Below, one piece after another: positions 1-8,891 of a stretch of 64,000 bases of DNA (positions within the stretch are counted from its first letter, which is position 1; every line of letters starts with the position of its first letter). Made by a program: the position numbers and the translations under genes. The notes beneath the pieces are model-generated. The model did not search any database, was not told where the DNA came from, and worked only from the letters and a program-made list of their open reading frames with translations. Source of the DNA: Allopusillimonas ginsengisoli (GTDB lineage Bacteria > Pseudomonadota > Gammaproteobacteria > Burkholderiales > Burkholderiaceae_B). The stretch spans positions 119,218 through 183,217 of the forward strand of contig NZ_SDQE01000008.1 of NCBI RefSeq assembly GCF_004153455.1, given 5' to 3'.

Positions 1-1
1 T

Positions 2-304
2 GACGCCTGTCTGGCGATCACCAATGTTCATTCGTTCAGCGAGCGTATTCACGCCGCCGTCGAGGCAGCGCTGCCGGATTGGCACGGCATTGAGGCCCGC
101 GTCAGTTACGGAAAGCATAATCAGCTCGGGCCCGTGTTTTCCAAGCCCCTCACGTTCCAGCACCAACGGGAGTTCCGCTTTGTCTGGCAACCCGGCAAGC
201 CGGTGGGCCAGATCGCGCCGGTTAAGGTAACACTAGGCAGCATTGCCGATATCGCAGAGATCATTGATCGGCCCAACGACCAATCCAGCGCACCGCTAGC
301 TTGA
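2..304 (+). CDS. C-terminal 100 residues of an unknown protein (5' end outside window)
   Basis: An open frame runs from the window edge to a TGA stop with coding-like composition and no internal stop. I do not recognise the family. The visible part is soluble, with an aromatic-rich stretch (residues FRFVW, about 65-69 of the visible part) followed by a hydrophobic GSIADIAEI segment. It ends tail-to-tail with the dioxygenase gene on the other strand, and the two overlap by 9 bases. No function is proposed. Confidence 0.5.
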   Translation, partial: DACLAITNVHSFSERIHAAVEAALPDWHGIEARVSYGKHNQLGPVFSKPLTFQHQREFRFVWQPGKPVGQIAPVKVTLGSIADIAEIIDRPNDQSSAPLA

Positions 305-1093
305 GTGCGCCCACATGTAGGATTCCATCGATAGCACCCCATAGGTAACGCTATCGTCCAATACCTGCAGGGTGTCGGCATCATCGCGCGCCCCCATGGC
401 GACAAACAGCGGCAGAAAATGGTCCGGTGTCGGGTGAGCCCGCTCGGCACTCGGCGCGTGGGTACGATACGCAAGCAAATCCTCCACAAGGTTGCCCGCG
501 ACACGTGCGCGTATCCACTCGGCAAACTCGCGCACATACGGCTCAGCCCCATCAGCCTGCTGGCGGAACTCACGCAGATTATGCGTCATGCTTCCTGATG
601 CAAGAATCAGCACGCCTTGATCCCTGAGCGGCGACAATGCCTTACCCAGCGCCACCCCTTCAGCGGGGGTCAACGTCGCGGGCATCGATACCTGGAATAC
701 CGGGATATCAGCCTCGGGAAACAGGTGATACAACGGCACCCAGGCGCCGTGATCCAGCCCCCGATGCGCATCCTGCTCAACCGGAAAACCTGCCTGCGCC
801 AGCCGTCGCGCTGCGTCCTGCGCCATCGATGGCTGCCCTTTTGCCGGGTACTGCAGGCGATACAAGCTGGCGGGAAAGCCGCTGAAATCGTGAATGGTCT
901 CGGGGTGCTGGCTGGTCGTGACCTTGACGCCGCCAGGCGTAAACCAGTGCGCCGAGACCACGAGGACGGTTTTCACGTTGGCCAGGGATCGTCCCACCTT
1001 GCCAAGTTGCGCGCCAAGGGTGCCAGGTTCGAGGGCAAACATGGGCGCACCATGCGAAACAAACAGGACGGGCGCTTTTGGGGCAGTAAGCAT
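296..1093 (-). CDS. DODA-type class III extradiol ring-cleavage dioxygenase
   Basis: The 265-residue product belongs to the LigB/DODA family (YgiD-like, known for DOPA 4,5-dioxygenase-type activity), cytoplasmic and metal-dependent. Visible signatures are SHGAP near residue 14, SAHWF near 51, HDFSGFP, GLDHGAWVPL and HPTPDHFLPL; these histidines form the metal site in the family. The frame stays open 31 codons further upstream, but the ATG at 1093 gives the normal family N-terminus (MLTAPKAPVLFVSHGAP) and has an AGGTAA ribosome site about 8 bases ahead, so I chose it. The gene stands alone and its natural substrate cannot be told from the sequence. Confidence 0.88.
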   Translation of the reverse strand: MLTAPKAPVLFVSHGAPMFALEPGTLGAQLGKVGRSLANVKTVLVVSAHWFTPGGVKVTTSQHPETIHDFSGFPASLYRLQYPAKGQPSMAQDAARRLAQAGFPVEQDAHRGLDHGAWVPLYHLFPEADIPVFQVSMPATLTPAEGVALGKALSPLRDQGVLILASGSMTHNLREFRQQADGAEPYVREFAEWIRARVAGNLVEDLLAYRTHAPSAERAHPTPDHFLPLFVAMGARDDADTLQVLDDSVTYGVLSMESYMWAHSS

Positions 1094-1205
1094 GGGATTT
1101 ACCTGGGATAAGGATGAAGATAGAGACACCAGCCGTGGTGCACACGCGCTGGGACGCACATGTTCTACCTTATTAGTATTTGGCAAATAGATAAACTACT
1201 GCGCA

Positions 1206-1222
1206 CGAGACACATTGTCCCA
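1206..1222. promoter_or_regulatory. Operator-like imperfect palindrome, matches a second site at 36541
   Basis: CGAGACACATTGTCCCA sits between the divergent dioxygenase and small membrane protein genes. It matches 14 of 17 bases of the perfect palindrome TGGGACATATTGTCCCA at 36541-36557, upstream of the OsmC gene. Two intergenic copies suggest a shared regulator, which I cannot name. Confidence 0.35.
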
Positions 1223-1387
1223 AATAGAGAGGCTATCGACGGCTTGTCGTTAGCCAGCCAGTACCGCCCTGCGCTCCGCCCTTTTTGCGGCGTTCGATGC
1301 TACACTTTGGCCGTCCTGTACGGACGACGACGCGGGCTTTGTTCGTGCCGCCCGCGGCTTTCACATAAAAAAGATCGGGGGCCCTCC

Positions 1388-1609
1388 ATGCACTACGTCA
1401 TTCAACTTCTCGCTGCCATACTTATCGGCACGGCGATCGGCGCCGTTCTCGGCCCACGCACCAAATCCCTTTTCATCGGCTCCCTGGCCGGGATCGCCCT
1501 GGGTGTCGTCACCCTTGTGACCGCATCATGGATACCCCTGGCAGTGGGCGCGGCCATCTTCCTGGCCGCACAAGGCATGCAGCGCGACCCGATCGCAAAC
1601 CGGGGTTAA
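1388..1609 (+). CDS. Small two-segment membrane protein, unknown function
   Basis: A 73-residue protein with two hydrophobic helices (about residues 4-22 and 27-60, the second long enough for two crossings) separated by a short PRTKS turn, and a polar C-terminal tail. It is rich in Gly, Ala, Ile and Val, as in small inner-membrane proteins. Upstream in-frame sequence is open, but the ATG at 1388 with a G-rich stretch about 6 bases before it is the most natural start. It is single-gene and followed by the decayed restriction locus. I do not recognise a family. Confidence 0.6.
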   Translation: MHYVIQLLAAILIGTAIGAVLGPRTKSLFIGSLAGIALGVVTLVTASWIPLAVGAAIFLAAQGMQRDPIANRG

Positions 1610-1815
1610 GGTTAGCCCGCGGCACATCAGGCGTGCCGACCGCGCTTTTTTGCAGCGTGCGTGGCTGCCTGGAAGCCATCCTACAACTCCGCCGCGCACC
1701 GAAGCCTGCCCGGAGCCGACTGCACAACCGGCATCGCTTGAAACTGCCCTGGTACACACCGCCAACATCCGCAAGATGCTGAACGCCCCGACGAACGCTG
1801 GAGAAATTGCAGCAC
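1610..1815. other. Non-coding or decayed DNA
   Basis: I see no convincing gene here. Short frames on both strands lack ribosome sites and have arginine/alanine-rich translations typical of shadow frames. It probably contains the junction where the hsdR fragment was cut off. Confidence 0.5.
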
Positions 1816-2042
1816 AGCCGCAGCCTCCAGCTTCTGCAAGGCAGCGCTGATATGAGTAGGCGAGTAACCCCGCGCGGCCAAATTGGCACGCATCAGATCG
1901 ACTGCGACGGCGCGATTGTTCTCGCGCCTGCTCCAGTTGCCAGGTGTTCGTAGACCAGGCCACCATCGGCCAGTGAGGTGGTGAGCAGACGCGCTACGCT
2001 GTTCTGGCTATTGCGCTCGGAGCACGGCATGGGTTGGGTCAT
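1816..2042 (-). pseudogene. hsdR: Truncated, frameshifted start of type I restriction subunit HsdR
   Basis: An ATG at 2042, four bases after the yhcG stop and behind a GGAGAAG ribosome site, opens a frame reading ...[15 protein letters not shown] then VYEHLAT. It shifts by one base near 1930, and the next frame continues with SRRENNRAV then [19 protein letters not shown]. Together these resemble the N-terminus of HsdR, the translocase/nuclease subunit of type I restriction enzymes. Similarity stops near 1816, so more than 90 percent of the roughly 1000-residue gene is missing. The single-base loss and truncation make it non-functional. The identification is from memory of the family and should be confirmed by alignment. 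Confidence 0.65.
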
Positions 2043-2046
2043 CGGA

Positions 2047-3102
2047 TCACTTCTCCGCGCCATCATCCATAGAGCTGCCCAGCTCCCGCTCTATCTGCTC
2101 AATGCTGGGCAAGCTGGTCTGCAATTCGGCGGGCAGAGACTCGACCAGTTGATACTCGGCGACACCCAGCGGTTGGGTGTTGTTGCGCAGTGCGTATTCA
2201 GCTACGACCTTGTTCTTGCCTTTGCACAGCAGCAGACCTATGGTCGGACCGTCGTCTGGGTGCTTCACTTGTGTGTCCACCGCCGTCAGGTAGAAACCCA
2301 ACTGCCCCAGGTGCTCGGGCTTGAACTTGCCGCCCTTCAACTCGATCACCACGTAGCAGCGCAGTTTGAGGTGGTAGAACAGCAGATCGATGAAAAACTC
2401 GTCACCCCCTACGTTCAGCAAAACCTGGCGGCCCACGAAGGCGAAGCCCGCGCCCAGCTCCAGCAAGAACTCGGTGACGTGCCTGACCAGCGCACCCTCA
2501 ATCTCCCGTTCCTGCGCCTCATCGGTCAGGCCAAGGAAGTCGAAACGGTACGGATCTTTGATAGACTCGCGTGCCAGGTCGGATTGCGGCGCAGGCAGTG
2601 TAGCTGGGAAGTTGGTGACCGCTTGGCCACTGCGCTCCAATAGCCGTGACTCGATCTGCATCACCAGCACGTTGCGCGACCAGTTGTGTTGGATGGCTTT
2701 GGCAACGTACCACTTGCGGGTTTCGGGGTCGGGCAGTTTGTCCAATAGCGCCAGATGATGGTACCAGGGCAATTGTGCAAGCACCTCTTGCACAAACGAT
2801 TCGTCCGGCCAGGTTTCGGCAAACGCCCGCATGTACTTGAGGTTGCGCGGCGAAAAGCCTTTTATGTCCGGAAAGGCAGTCCGTAAGTCATGCGCCAGCC
2901 GATCGATCACCTTGGCGCCCCAACCCTGCTCGGCCTGCCGTGCCAGAATGTCACGACCGATGTGCCAGTACAGGCCCACCAACTCCCGATTGACCGCCAG
3001 CGCCGCACGCTGCTGCGCGGTGTCAATACGCCTCTTCAGGTCGGCCAGCCAATCAGCGTAGCCTTGTGGGGCTGGAATTAATGAGGTCGGCGTGTCGGTC
3101 AT
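2047..3102 (-). CDS. YhcG/DUF1016 family PD-(D/E)XK nuclease
   Basis: The 351-residue product has the DUF1016 N-terminal domain (about residues 15-165, including NRELVGLYWHIG and FSPRNLKYMRAFAE) and a C-terminal PDDEXK nuclease domain (about 190-335). The catalytic pattern is visible: Asp in FFIDLLFYH and Glu-x-Lys in VIELKGGKFKPEH. Length is normal and the frame is intact. Such genes often sit inside type I restriction-modification loci between hsdS and hsdR, and here the hsdR remnant follows by 4 bases. Its start overlaps the stop of a 42-codon frame (ATGA). Its role could be an orphan nuclease or a defence accessory; this is not established for the family. Confidence 0.85.
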   Translation of the reverse strand: MTDTPTSLIPAPQGYADWLADLKRRIDTAQQRAALAVNRELVGLYWHIGRDILARQAEQGWGAKVIDRLAHDLRTAFPDIKGFSPRNLKYMRAFAETWPDESFVQEVLAQLPWYHHLALLDKLPDPETRKWYVAKAIQHNWSRNVLVMQIESRLLERSGQAVTNFPATLPAPQSDLARESIKDPYRFDFLGLTDEAQEREIEGALVRHVTEFLLELGAGFAFVGRQVLLNVGGDEFFIDLLFYHLKLRCYVVIELKGGKFKPEHLGQLGFYLTAVDTQVKHPDDGPTIGLLLCKGKNKVVAEYALRNNTQPLGVAEYQLVESLPAELQTSLPSIEQIERELGSSMDDGAEK

Positions 3103-3227
3103 GGCAATATCGCTCCATTGGGCACAAAACCTTTTTCTCGCATCCAGCCAAGCGCCTTCAGCCAGCGATCTTCAAGTATCCGCTGTTTGGCTTCGTGCCA
3201 GTTGTGCAGCACCTCGTGCACGATCAT
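3099..3227 (-). CDS. 42-residue frame overlapping yhcG start, likely a gene remnant
   Basis: A short frame (MIVHEVLHNWHEAKQRI..., ending GAILP) stops in the ATGA overlap with yhcG, an arrangement typical of translationally coupled genes. The translation is protein-like (amphipathic, Trp and His rich), but an in-frame TGA lies 7 codons upstream of its ATG, so it looks like the 3' end of a lost gene of the restriction locus. I do not recognise the parent. It could still be a real small protein. Confidence 0.4.
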   Translation of the reverse strand: MIVHEVLHNWHEAKQRILEDRWLKALGWMREKGFVPNGAILP

Positions 3228-3313
3228 TTCATCGGAAACGGGTCAACCCGCCCACCAAGCGCTACTGAACGCCACCGAGATCCAGCAAAAATCGTCAGAC
3301 GTTGATCACACGT

Positions 3314-4405
3314 TTAAACGTTGAACAAAAAGTTCAGCACATCCCCATCCTTGACGACGTACTCCTTGCCTTCGGCGCGCATTTTGCCGGATTCCTTCGC
3401 ACCCTGCTCGCCCTTGCAGGCAATGAAATCGTCGTACGCAATGGTTTGCGCACGGATAAAGCCGCGCTCGAAATCGGTGTGGATCACGCCAGCGGCTTTG
3501 GGCGCGGTATCGCCAATGCGAATTGTCCAGGCACGCACTTCTTTGACGCCCGCGGTGAAATAGGTGTGCAGGCCCAACAAGCCATAGGCGGCCCGGATGA
3601 CGCGGTTCAGGCCAGGCTCGTCCATGCCCATGTCTTCCAGAAAGACTGACTTGTCTTCGTCGTCGAGCTCGGCGATTTCGGCCTCGACAGCGGCGCATAC
3701 CGCGACCACAGGCGCATGCTCGGCCTCGGCATAGTTGCGCACCGCATCCAGATGGGGATTGTTCTCAAAGCCGTCTTCGCGCACATTCGCCACATACATG
3801 CAGCGCTTTGCGGTAATGAAGCAGAACTGCTTGATCAGCGCGAGGTCGTCTTCGTCTAGGTCGAGCGACCGTACGGGACGAGCTTCGTTCAGCACAGGGA
3901 TGATTTTCTCAAGAATGGAAACCAGCTTGATGCCTTCCTTGTCGCCTGCGCGTGCCGTTTTCTGGTTGCGCTGCAGGGCTTTTTCCGCGGTGGCCAGATC
4001 AGCCAGGGCCAGTTCGGTGTTGATGACCTCGATGTCTGAGACGGGATCTACCTTGCCAGCAACGTGCACCACGTTTTCGTCTTCGAAACAGCGGACAACG
4101 TGCACAATGGCATCGGTTTCACGGATATTGGCCAGAAATTGATTGCCCAGGCCTTCGCCTTTGGATGCGCCCGCCACCAGGCCGGCGATATCCACGAACT
4201 CCACGACTGCGGGCAGGATGCGCTCGGGCTTAACGATACCCGCCAGCGCGCCCAGCCGCGCGTCTGGTACTTCGACCACGCCCACATTGGGCTCTATGGT
4301 GCAAAAGGGGTAGTTCTCGGCGGCGATGCCGGCCTTGGTCAACGCATTAAAAAGGGTGGATTTCCCGACGTTGGGCAAGCCAACGATGCCACATTGCAAA
4401 GCCAT
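3314..4405 (-). CDS. ychF: Redox-regulated ATPase YchF (Obg-like)
   Basis: The 363-residue product is the universally conserved ribosome-associated P-loop NTPase YchF/OLA1. The P-loop GLPNVGKST lies at residues 9-17, with DIAGLV as switch II and a C-terminal TGS-type domain ([20 protein letters not shown], roughly residues 305-325). Length matches the family exactly. It closes the minus-strand housekeeping run after the CPBP protease gene, a neighbourhood often seen with pth in proteobacteria. In E. coli, YchF hydrolyses ATP better than GTP and dampens oxidative-stress responses. Confidence 0.98.
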   Translation of the reverse strand: MALQCGIVGLPNVGKSTLFNALTKAGIAAENYPFCTIEPNVGVVEVPDARLGALAGIVKPERILPAVVEFVDIAGLVAGASKGEGLGNQFLANIRETDAIVHVVRCFEDENVVHVAGKVDPVSDIEVINTELALADLATAEKALQRNQKTARAGDKEGIKLVSILEKIIPVLNEARPVRSLDLDEDDLALIKQFCFITAKRCMYVANVREDGFENNPHLDAVRNYAEAEHAPVVAVCAAVEAEIAELDDEDKSVFLEDMGMDEPGLNRVIRAAYGLLGLHTYFTAGVKEVRAWTIRIGDTAPKAAGVIHTDFERGFIRAQTIAYDDFIACKGEQGAKESGKMRAEGKEYVVKDGDVLNFLFNV

Positions 4406-4500
4406 GAGTGTCCTGAAAAATAAAGAGTATTCGAAAAGAAGCTATTGTAGTGCGTGGGGGCGGGCCGCGCAGAGCCACGCCTTGCCGAAGGTGTGCAAGC

Positions 4501-5319
4501 TCAGGTCACCATCTCCGGCATGTACCGGATAATGATCCATACCACCAGCAGCGGCCCGCCATTGAAAATGCAGTGCAACAGCATGGAAGCGCCGATGCCT
4601 CTGCGTATGCGCACCCAGCCAAGTACCAGGCCTGTTGCAAACTGCGGCGCCACCAGTATGGGCAGCACCCACCAGGGCGTCTGGTGAAGCTTGAAGTTAT
4701 ACAGATGCACAGCGGCAAATAGCAGCGAGGCCAGATAGAACAGGGCGGGAAAGCAGCGACGGTAAAAGACGCGATAGCGCCAGGGCCAGCACCGTGTCGC
4801 CCAGGCTGGCGCGCGTGGTGACAGATACGGCCACCAGCACAGCAGGATCACGCCCGCCAGCATCAGCAACGCAGGCCACTTGGGGCCGGTCAGCATAATG
4901 GCGATCGACACCGGCACCAGCCACCACGCCACGCCGGGCCGTCTGAGCCCGTATCGAAACACGAGTTCTTCCACGACGGGTGCCCACAGCAGTGCCTGCA
5001 ACCAGGGCACATTGTTCAAATCAAGGCGATGCGTTGCACCGCCGGCGCCGGCGGCAACCACGGCCAGCGGGCCCCAGATCACGAGATTGAAGAACCAGAG
5101 CCAGGCAGCCCACTGCAGCAATCGCCAGAGTGATAGCGGCGGAAACCAGTCTGCCCACCAGCCGCTGCCATGACGGGGCCCATAAAGCCTGGGCCCAAAT
5201 CGGGGATGTCGCAGAAAACGAAAAAAATCGCCGAGCTCGTCACGAAAACGCAGCCCCCCCGCCGTTTTGCCCGTACGTCTGGGCGGCGGGGAGCCCGCTC
5301 CGCCGCCCCGGCTAGCCAT
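4501..5319 (-). CDS. CPBP family intramembrane glutamic protease
   Basis: The 272-residue membrane protein carries the three CPBP/Abi motifs: EEL.FRYGLRRP (EExxxR, about residue 150), FAAVHLYNF (FxxxH, about 220) and LHCIFNGGP (HxxxN, about 255). These form the active site in the CAAX-protease family. About six hydrophobic helices are visible after a basic, Gly-rich N-terminus. The frame is open far upstream into pth, but that part is low-complexity. I chose the ATG at 5319; a GTG at 5394, overlapping the pth stop, is an alternative. Its substrate is unknown. It lies between pth and ychF, all on the minus strand. Confidence 0.78.
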   Translation of the reverse strand: MASRGGGAGSPPPRRTGKTAGGLRFRDELGDFFRFLRHPRFGPRLYGPRHGSGWWADWFPPLSLWRLLQWAAWLWFFNLVIWGPLAVVAAGAGGATHRLDLNNVPWLQALLWAPVVEELVFRYGLRRPGVAWWLVPVSIAIMLTGPKWPALLMLAGVILLCWWPYLSPRAPAWATRCWPWRYRVFYRRCFPALFYLASLLFAAVHLYNFKLHQTPWWVLPILVAPQFATGLVLGWVRIRRGIGASMLLHCIFNGGPLLVVWIIIRYMPEMVT

Positions 5320-5386
5320 GGCAGACGCTGCCCCAGCGGCAGACGTGTCCGCCGCCGCCGTTGACGATGTCGTGGATGGCGGAAGG

Positions 5387-5986
5387 TCAGCCACGGTTGG
5401 CCTCGTGCAATTGATTCGTGGCCTGGGCGAACTCGCCACGCAACAGCGCGGGCAGGATGGCACGGCAGCGATCAATGACGGCTTCAATGCCCTCTTGTTC
5501 ATCGCGGCGCGGACGCTCCAGCACAAACCCCACAACCTGCTGATTCAATCCCAGGGTACGGGGGTGCCCGATGCCGATACGCAAGCGCCAGAAATCCGGA
5601 CTGGAAAATGCAGAAGTAATGTCACGCAATCCATTATGGCCGGCATGCCCTCCACCCCGCTTCAACTTGACCGCGCCGGGCAGCAGGTCAAGCTCATCAT
5701 GCAGCACCAGCACCTGCTCGGGCGCCAGCTTGTAGTAACGCATCAAAGCGCCTGCCGCGAGGCCGGAGCGGTTCATGAAGGTTGTTGGCTTGGCGATGAT
5801 GACGGCTTCTCCCTCGAAGCGCGCTTTGGCGACCCATGCCGAAAACGCCTTTTCCAGCGAAAAGTTTGCATGCAGGTCATCAGCCAGATGATCGGCCAGC
5901 CAGAAACCGGCATTGTGCCGGGTGGTTTCGTATTCGGGGCCGGGGTTGCCCAGGCCAATGATGAGACGTATGGGTTGCGAAGTCAT
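5387..5986 (-). CDS. pth: Peptidyl-tRNA hydrolase
   Basis: The 199-residue enzyme recycles peptidyl-tRNA released from stalled ribosomes. The family signature [20 protein letters not shown] is at residues 9-28, with the catalytic His at 24. Further conserved elements are [10 protein letters not shown] (about 66-75), HDELDL and [13 protein letters not shown]. Length is normal. It starts just downstream of the rplY terminator hairpin, so it probably has its own promoter or depends on partial read-through. Confidence 0.97.
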   Translation of the reverse strand: MTSQPIRLIIGLGNPGPEYETTRHNAGFWLADHLADDLHANFSLEKAFSAWVAKARFEGEAVIIAKPTTFMNRSGLAAGALMRYYKLAPEQVLVLHDELDLLPGAVKLKRGGGHAGHNGLRDITSAFSSPDFWRLRIGIGHPRTLGLNQQVVGFVLERPRRDEQEGIEAVIDRCRAILPALLRGEFAQATNQLHEANRG

Positions 5987-6004
5987 AGCCGGAGTCTACA
6001 CAAG

Positions 6005-6042
6005 AAAAAACCCCTGCGGGCCACCAGGCCAGTCAGGGGTTT
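6005..6042 (-). terminator. Rho-independent terminator after rplY
   Basis: On the minus strand a stem AAACCCCTG / CAGGGGTTT encloses a 17-base loop and runs into six Ts. It lies between the rplY stop (6090) and the pth start (5986), so it ends the prs-rplY side transcript. Confidence 0.8.
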
Positions 6043-6089
6043 GCCGGACGAACACGGCGCTGCGAGGCGCCGCGTTGCGCAGGCACAGA

Positions 6090-6719
6090 TTACTCTGCGG
6101 GGTCGGCTGCAGGTGCGTCGCCGTTTTCCTCTGCGGCACCGTCGGTGGCAGCACCGCCACGAACAGGCAGCGCCGCAGCGAGAACCAGGTTTTCTTCCGC
6201 ACCGTGGACGGTGTGAGTAACCCCTTCAGGCAAGGTGATGTCGGACAGGAAGATGTTGCCGCCGCCGACCATGTTACCCAGATCCACCTGGATGAACTGA
6301 GGCAGCTTGGAAGGCAGGCAGGTGACTTCCAGCTCTGTGACCACCTGGCTGATCAGTTGGCCATCCAGCTTGACGGCCGGAGAGTTTTCGCCGTTGATGA
6401 AGTGCAGGGGCACCTTGGTGGTGATGTTCTGCTTGGCATCGACACGCTGAAAATCGACGTGCAGCACCAGTTGCTTGTACGGGTGCCATTGCACGGCGCG
6501 CAGCAGAACCTGCTGGCCTTTGCCGTCCAGTTGCATGTCGAGAATGGAAGCGTGGAATTCTTCTTTGCGCAGGGCGTGGAAGATTTCGTTGTGGTCGAGC
6601 TCGATGCTCAGGGGCTCGGCGGTGCCGCCATAAACGATGGCGGGAACGCGGCCAGCGTGGCGCAGGCGGCGGCTCGCACTCGTACCCTTGACGCTACGCG
6701 CTGTGGCTTTAAATTGCAT
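6090..6719 (-). CDS. rplY: 50S ribosomal protein L25/Ctc (long form)
   Basis: A 209-residue 5S-rRNA-binding protein of the Ctc type. It has an N-terminal L25 beta-barrel (residues 1-95, with [17 protein letters not shown] and [18 protein letters not shown]), a C-terminal TL5-like domain (about 100-185) and an acidic, Ala-rich tail ([13 protein letters not shown]). This two-domain form is usual in betaproteobacteria; E. coli has only the first domain. It lies 100 bases downstream of prs, separated by a terminator hairpin, and ahead of pth. Confidence 0.97.
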   Translation of the reverse strand: MQFKATARSVKGTSASRRLRHAGRVPAIVYGGTAEPLSIELDHNEIFHALRKEEFHASILDMQLDGKGQQVLLRAVQWHPYKQLVLHVDFQRVDAKQNITTKVPLHFINGENSPAVKLDGQLISQVVTELEVTCLPSKLPQFIQVDLGNMVGGGNIFLSDITLPEGVTHTVHGAEENLVLAAALPVRGGAATDGAAEENGDAPAADPAE

Positions 6720-6753
6720 GGAAAACTCCAGATGCTAAGGCATATGCCTTGTT

Positions 6754-6779
6754 AAAAAAACGTGATCCTGGAATCACGT
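6754..6779 (-). terminator. Rho-independent terminator after prs
   Basis: The minus-strand stem ACGTGAT / ATCACGT with loop TCCAGG is followed by seven Ts (6754-6760), just after the prs stop at 6819. Confidence 0.8.
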
Positions 6780-6818
6780 ACGACTTGCCATCCGCCGCGA
6801 CCAGCGTATGGCAAAGTT

Positions 6819-7769
6819 TTAATCGACGAACAGGGAACTGACCGATTCGGCGTTGGAAATTCTGAGCATGGTTTCACCCAGCAGCGAAGCGCAGGACAGT
6901 TGGCGGATTTTGCTGCATTCGCGCGCCGCATCGGACAACGGAATGGTGTCGGTAACGACAAGCTCATCCAGCTCGGATTCGATAATGCGCTGCACTGCGC
7001 CGCCCGAAAGAACAGGATGCGTGCAATACGCATAAACCGATACGGCGCCACGTTCCTTCAGGGCCTGCGCCGCCTTGCACAATGTGCCGGCTGTATCGAC
7101 CATGTCGTCCATGATGATACAGGTGCGGCCCTCGATCTCGCCGATGATGTTCATGACTTCGGACACATTGGCGCGCGGGCGCCGCTTGTCGATAATCGCC
7201 AGGTCGACCTCGAGCTGCTTGGCCAGCGCCCGGGCGCGCACCACGCCGCCGATGTCGGGCGAGACCACCACCAGGTTCTGGTGGTTGCGGCGCCAGATGT
7301 CGCCGAGCAAAATGGGGCCGGCATAAACGTTATCGACCGGAATATCGAAAAAACCCTGGATCTGATCGGCGTGCAGGTCCATGGTCATGACGCGGTCCAC
7401 ACCCACGACCTGCAGCATGTTGGCCACGACCTTGGCCGAAATGGACACGCGGGCCGAACGCGGCCGGCGATCTTGGCGGGCATAGCCAAAATACGGGATG
7501 GCCGCCGTGATGCGACCCGCAGAGGCACGACGCAAGGCATCGACCATGACCATGATTTCCATCAGATTGTCATTGGTCGGCGCGCACGTGGGCTGCAGCA
7601 CGAAGACATCCTTGCCACGGACATTTTCGTTGATCTCGACCATGACCTCGCCGTCTGAGAACCGTCCTACTGTCATTTTCCCGAGCGACATATCGAGGTG
7701 ATTGGCTACGTCGACAGCCAAACGGGTGTTAGCTGTGCCGGTGAAAATCATGAATCGGTCGTTTGCCAT
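6819..7769 (-). CDS. prs: Ribose-phosphate pyrophosphokinase (PRPP synthetase)
   Basis: The 316-residue class I enzyme makes PRPP from ribose-5-phosphate and ATP for nucleotide, His and Trp synthesis. Visible motifs are [16 protein letters not shown], the [16 protein letters not shown] flexible loop, [18 protein letters not shown], and the PRPP-binding loop [14 protein letters not shown]. The frame continues to a TTG at 7796, but the ATG at 7769 (MANDRFMIF) gives the family length. It lies directly downstream of tRNA-Gln on the same strand, the usual ispE - tRNA-Gln - prs arrangement of these bacteria. Confidence 0.97.
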   Translation of the reverse strand: MANDRFMIFTGTANTRLAVDVANHLDMSLGKMTVGRFSDGEVMVEINENVRGKDVFVLQPTCAPTNDNLMEIMVMVDALRRASAGRITAAIPYFGYARQDRRPRSARVSISAKVVANMLQVVGVDRVMTMDLHADQIQGFFDIPVDNVYAGPILLGDIWRRNHQNLVVVSPDIGGVVRARALAKQLEVDLAIIDKRRPRANVSEVMNIIGEIEGRTCIIMDDMVDTAGTLCKAAQALKERGAVSVYAYCTHPVLSGGAVQRIIESELDELVVTDTIPLSDAARECSKIRQLSCASLLGETMLRISNAESVSSLFVD

Positions 7770-7876
7770 GGCGAAGGGTATTTTGCGTGGCGTCAAACGA
7801 CAAAGCTGTTGACCAGCACCATGGGGGGCCGACTCAACAGCTTCGCGTTAACAACAAGCCTTACGGCCTGAAAATT

Positions 7877-7953
7877 TGGCTGGGGAAGAAGGATTCGAAC
7901 CTTCGCATGCTGGAATCAAAATCCAGTGCCTTAACCAGCTTGGCGATTCCCCA
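7877..7953 (-). tRNA. tRNA-Gln (anticodon TTG)
   Basis: Read on the minus strand, the 77 bases form a full cloverleaf. The acceptor TGGGGAA pairs with TTCCCCA and is followed by G and an encoded CCA. The anticodon stem is CTGGA/TCCAG with TTG in the loop (Gln codons CAA/CAG), and the T-arm contains GGTTCGAATCC. It sits 4 bases after the ispE stop. Confidence 0.95.
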
Positions 7954-7956
7954 AAA

Positions 7957-8880
7957 TTAGTTTCGTGTCCAGTATCGCAGCGGATGATCCAATAAACCGG
8001 GACAGGCCCATGCATTCTGGAAAACCGTTGCACTATTGTGCACATGTTTTATTTTACCGAGAATCCTTTGCCCGAACATGTTTGCCTGAGACTGCGTTAC
8101 AAATTCCACAAACAGACATGCGCCGGATCCACTCATTCGTGCACTGACACCTTCTTGTTCCAGCCATTTTGCAGCGGCTGCAACCTTGGGGTACTGCGCA
8201 TAAACGACTGGCTCAAGATCATTACGACCAAAAAACCCGCCACCTTGAAAACCATTTTCCGGCGCGTTTGTTTTTTGCCACTCGGTAAAGACCGTTATTT
8301 TGACGCAGTCAGAATTCCTTGTCAAATCGGGTGACGAAAAAATACCGGGCGTCGCCACGCTCTGCGGCGGCTGCACCACAACATAGGCGCGATCGGGTAA
8401 ATCGAGCGGCTGAAACACCTCGCCTATCCCGCTGGCAAACGCAGGACGGCCATAAATAAAGACAGGGACGTCTGCGCCAAGCGTCAGGGCAAGCGCCATC
8501 AGCGCCTTGCGGTCCAGCCCGGTTCCCCATAAACGATTGAGCGCGATCAGTGTCGTGGCTGCATCGCTCGACCCGCCGCCCAAGCCGCCGCCAGATGGAA
8601 TCTGCTTGGTATAGCGTATCTGGGCGCCCTGGCGTATGCCGGTCGCCTTCTGCAGGGCACGGGCGGCCCGAATGACCAGATCATCGTCGGCGGCCAGGCC
8701 AGGCAGGGTGCTGCCCTCGCGTTCGATCACCCCATCGGGCCGCGCATCGAAGCTGAGTGTGTCGTACAGCCCGACAAAGCGAAATGCGGTTTCGAGCAGA
8801 TGGTAGCCATCAGCGCGGCGCCCCGTGACATGCAGAAAGAGATTGATTTTTGCGGGCGCCGGCACGTCATACAAAGCCAT
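7957..8880 (-). CDS. ispE: 4-diphosphocytidyl-2-C-methyl-D-erythritol kinase
   Basis: The 307-residue GHMP kinase phosphorylates CDP-methylerythritol in the MEP isoprenoid pathway. The substrate motif PAPAKINLFLHVTGRR is near residue 6, the ATP-binding GHMP motif IPSGGGLGGGSSDAATT near 95, and the C-terminal MSGSGACLFVEF near 255. It is about 25 residues longer than the E. coli protein because of a C-terminal extension reaching almost to the tRNA gene. It follows lolB by 11 bases on the same strand, a pairing that is standard in proteobacteria. Confidence 0.96.
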   Translation of the reverse strand: MALYDVPAPAKINLFLHVTGRRADGYHLLETAFRFVGLYDTLSFDARPDGVIEREGSTLPGLAADDDLVIRAARALQKATGIRQGAQIRYTKQIPSGGGLGGGSSDAATTLIALNRLWGTGLDRKALMALALTLGADVPVFIYGRPAFASGIGEVFQPLDLPDRAYVVVQPPQSVATPGIFSSPDLTRNSDCVKITVFTEWQKTNAPENGFQGGGFFGRNDLEPVVYAQYPKVAAAAKWLEQEGVSARMSGSGACLFVEFVTQSQANMFGQRILGKIKHVHNSATVFQNAWACPGLLDHPLRYWTRN

Positions 8881-8891
8881 GACGCACCCGT

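Noticed and set aside
1978..2643. 221-codon open frame on plus opposite yhcG
   Set aside because: Antisense to an intact nuclease gene with recognised catalytic residues; no ribosome site.
5320..5535. N-terminal extension of the CPBP protease frame into pth
   Set aside because: Low-complexity Ser/Thr/Ala/Arg translation overlapping pth; no similarity expected.
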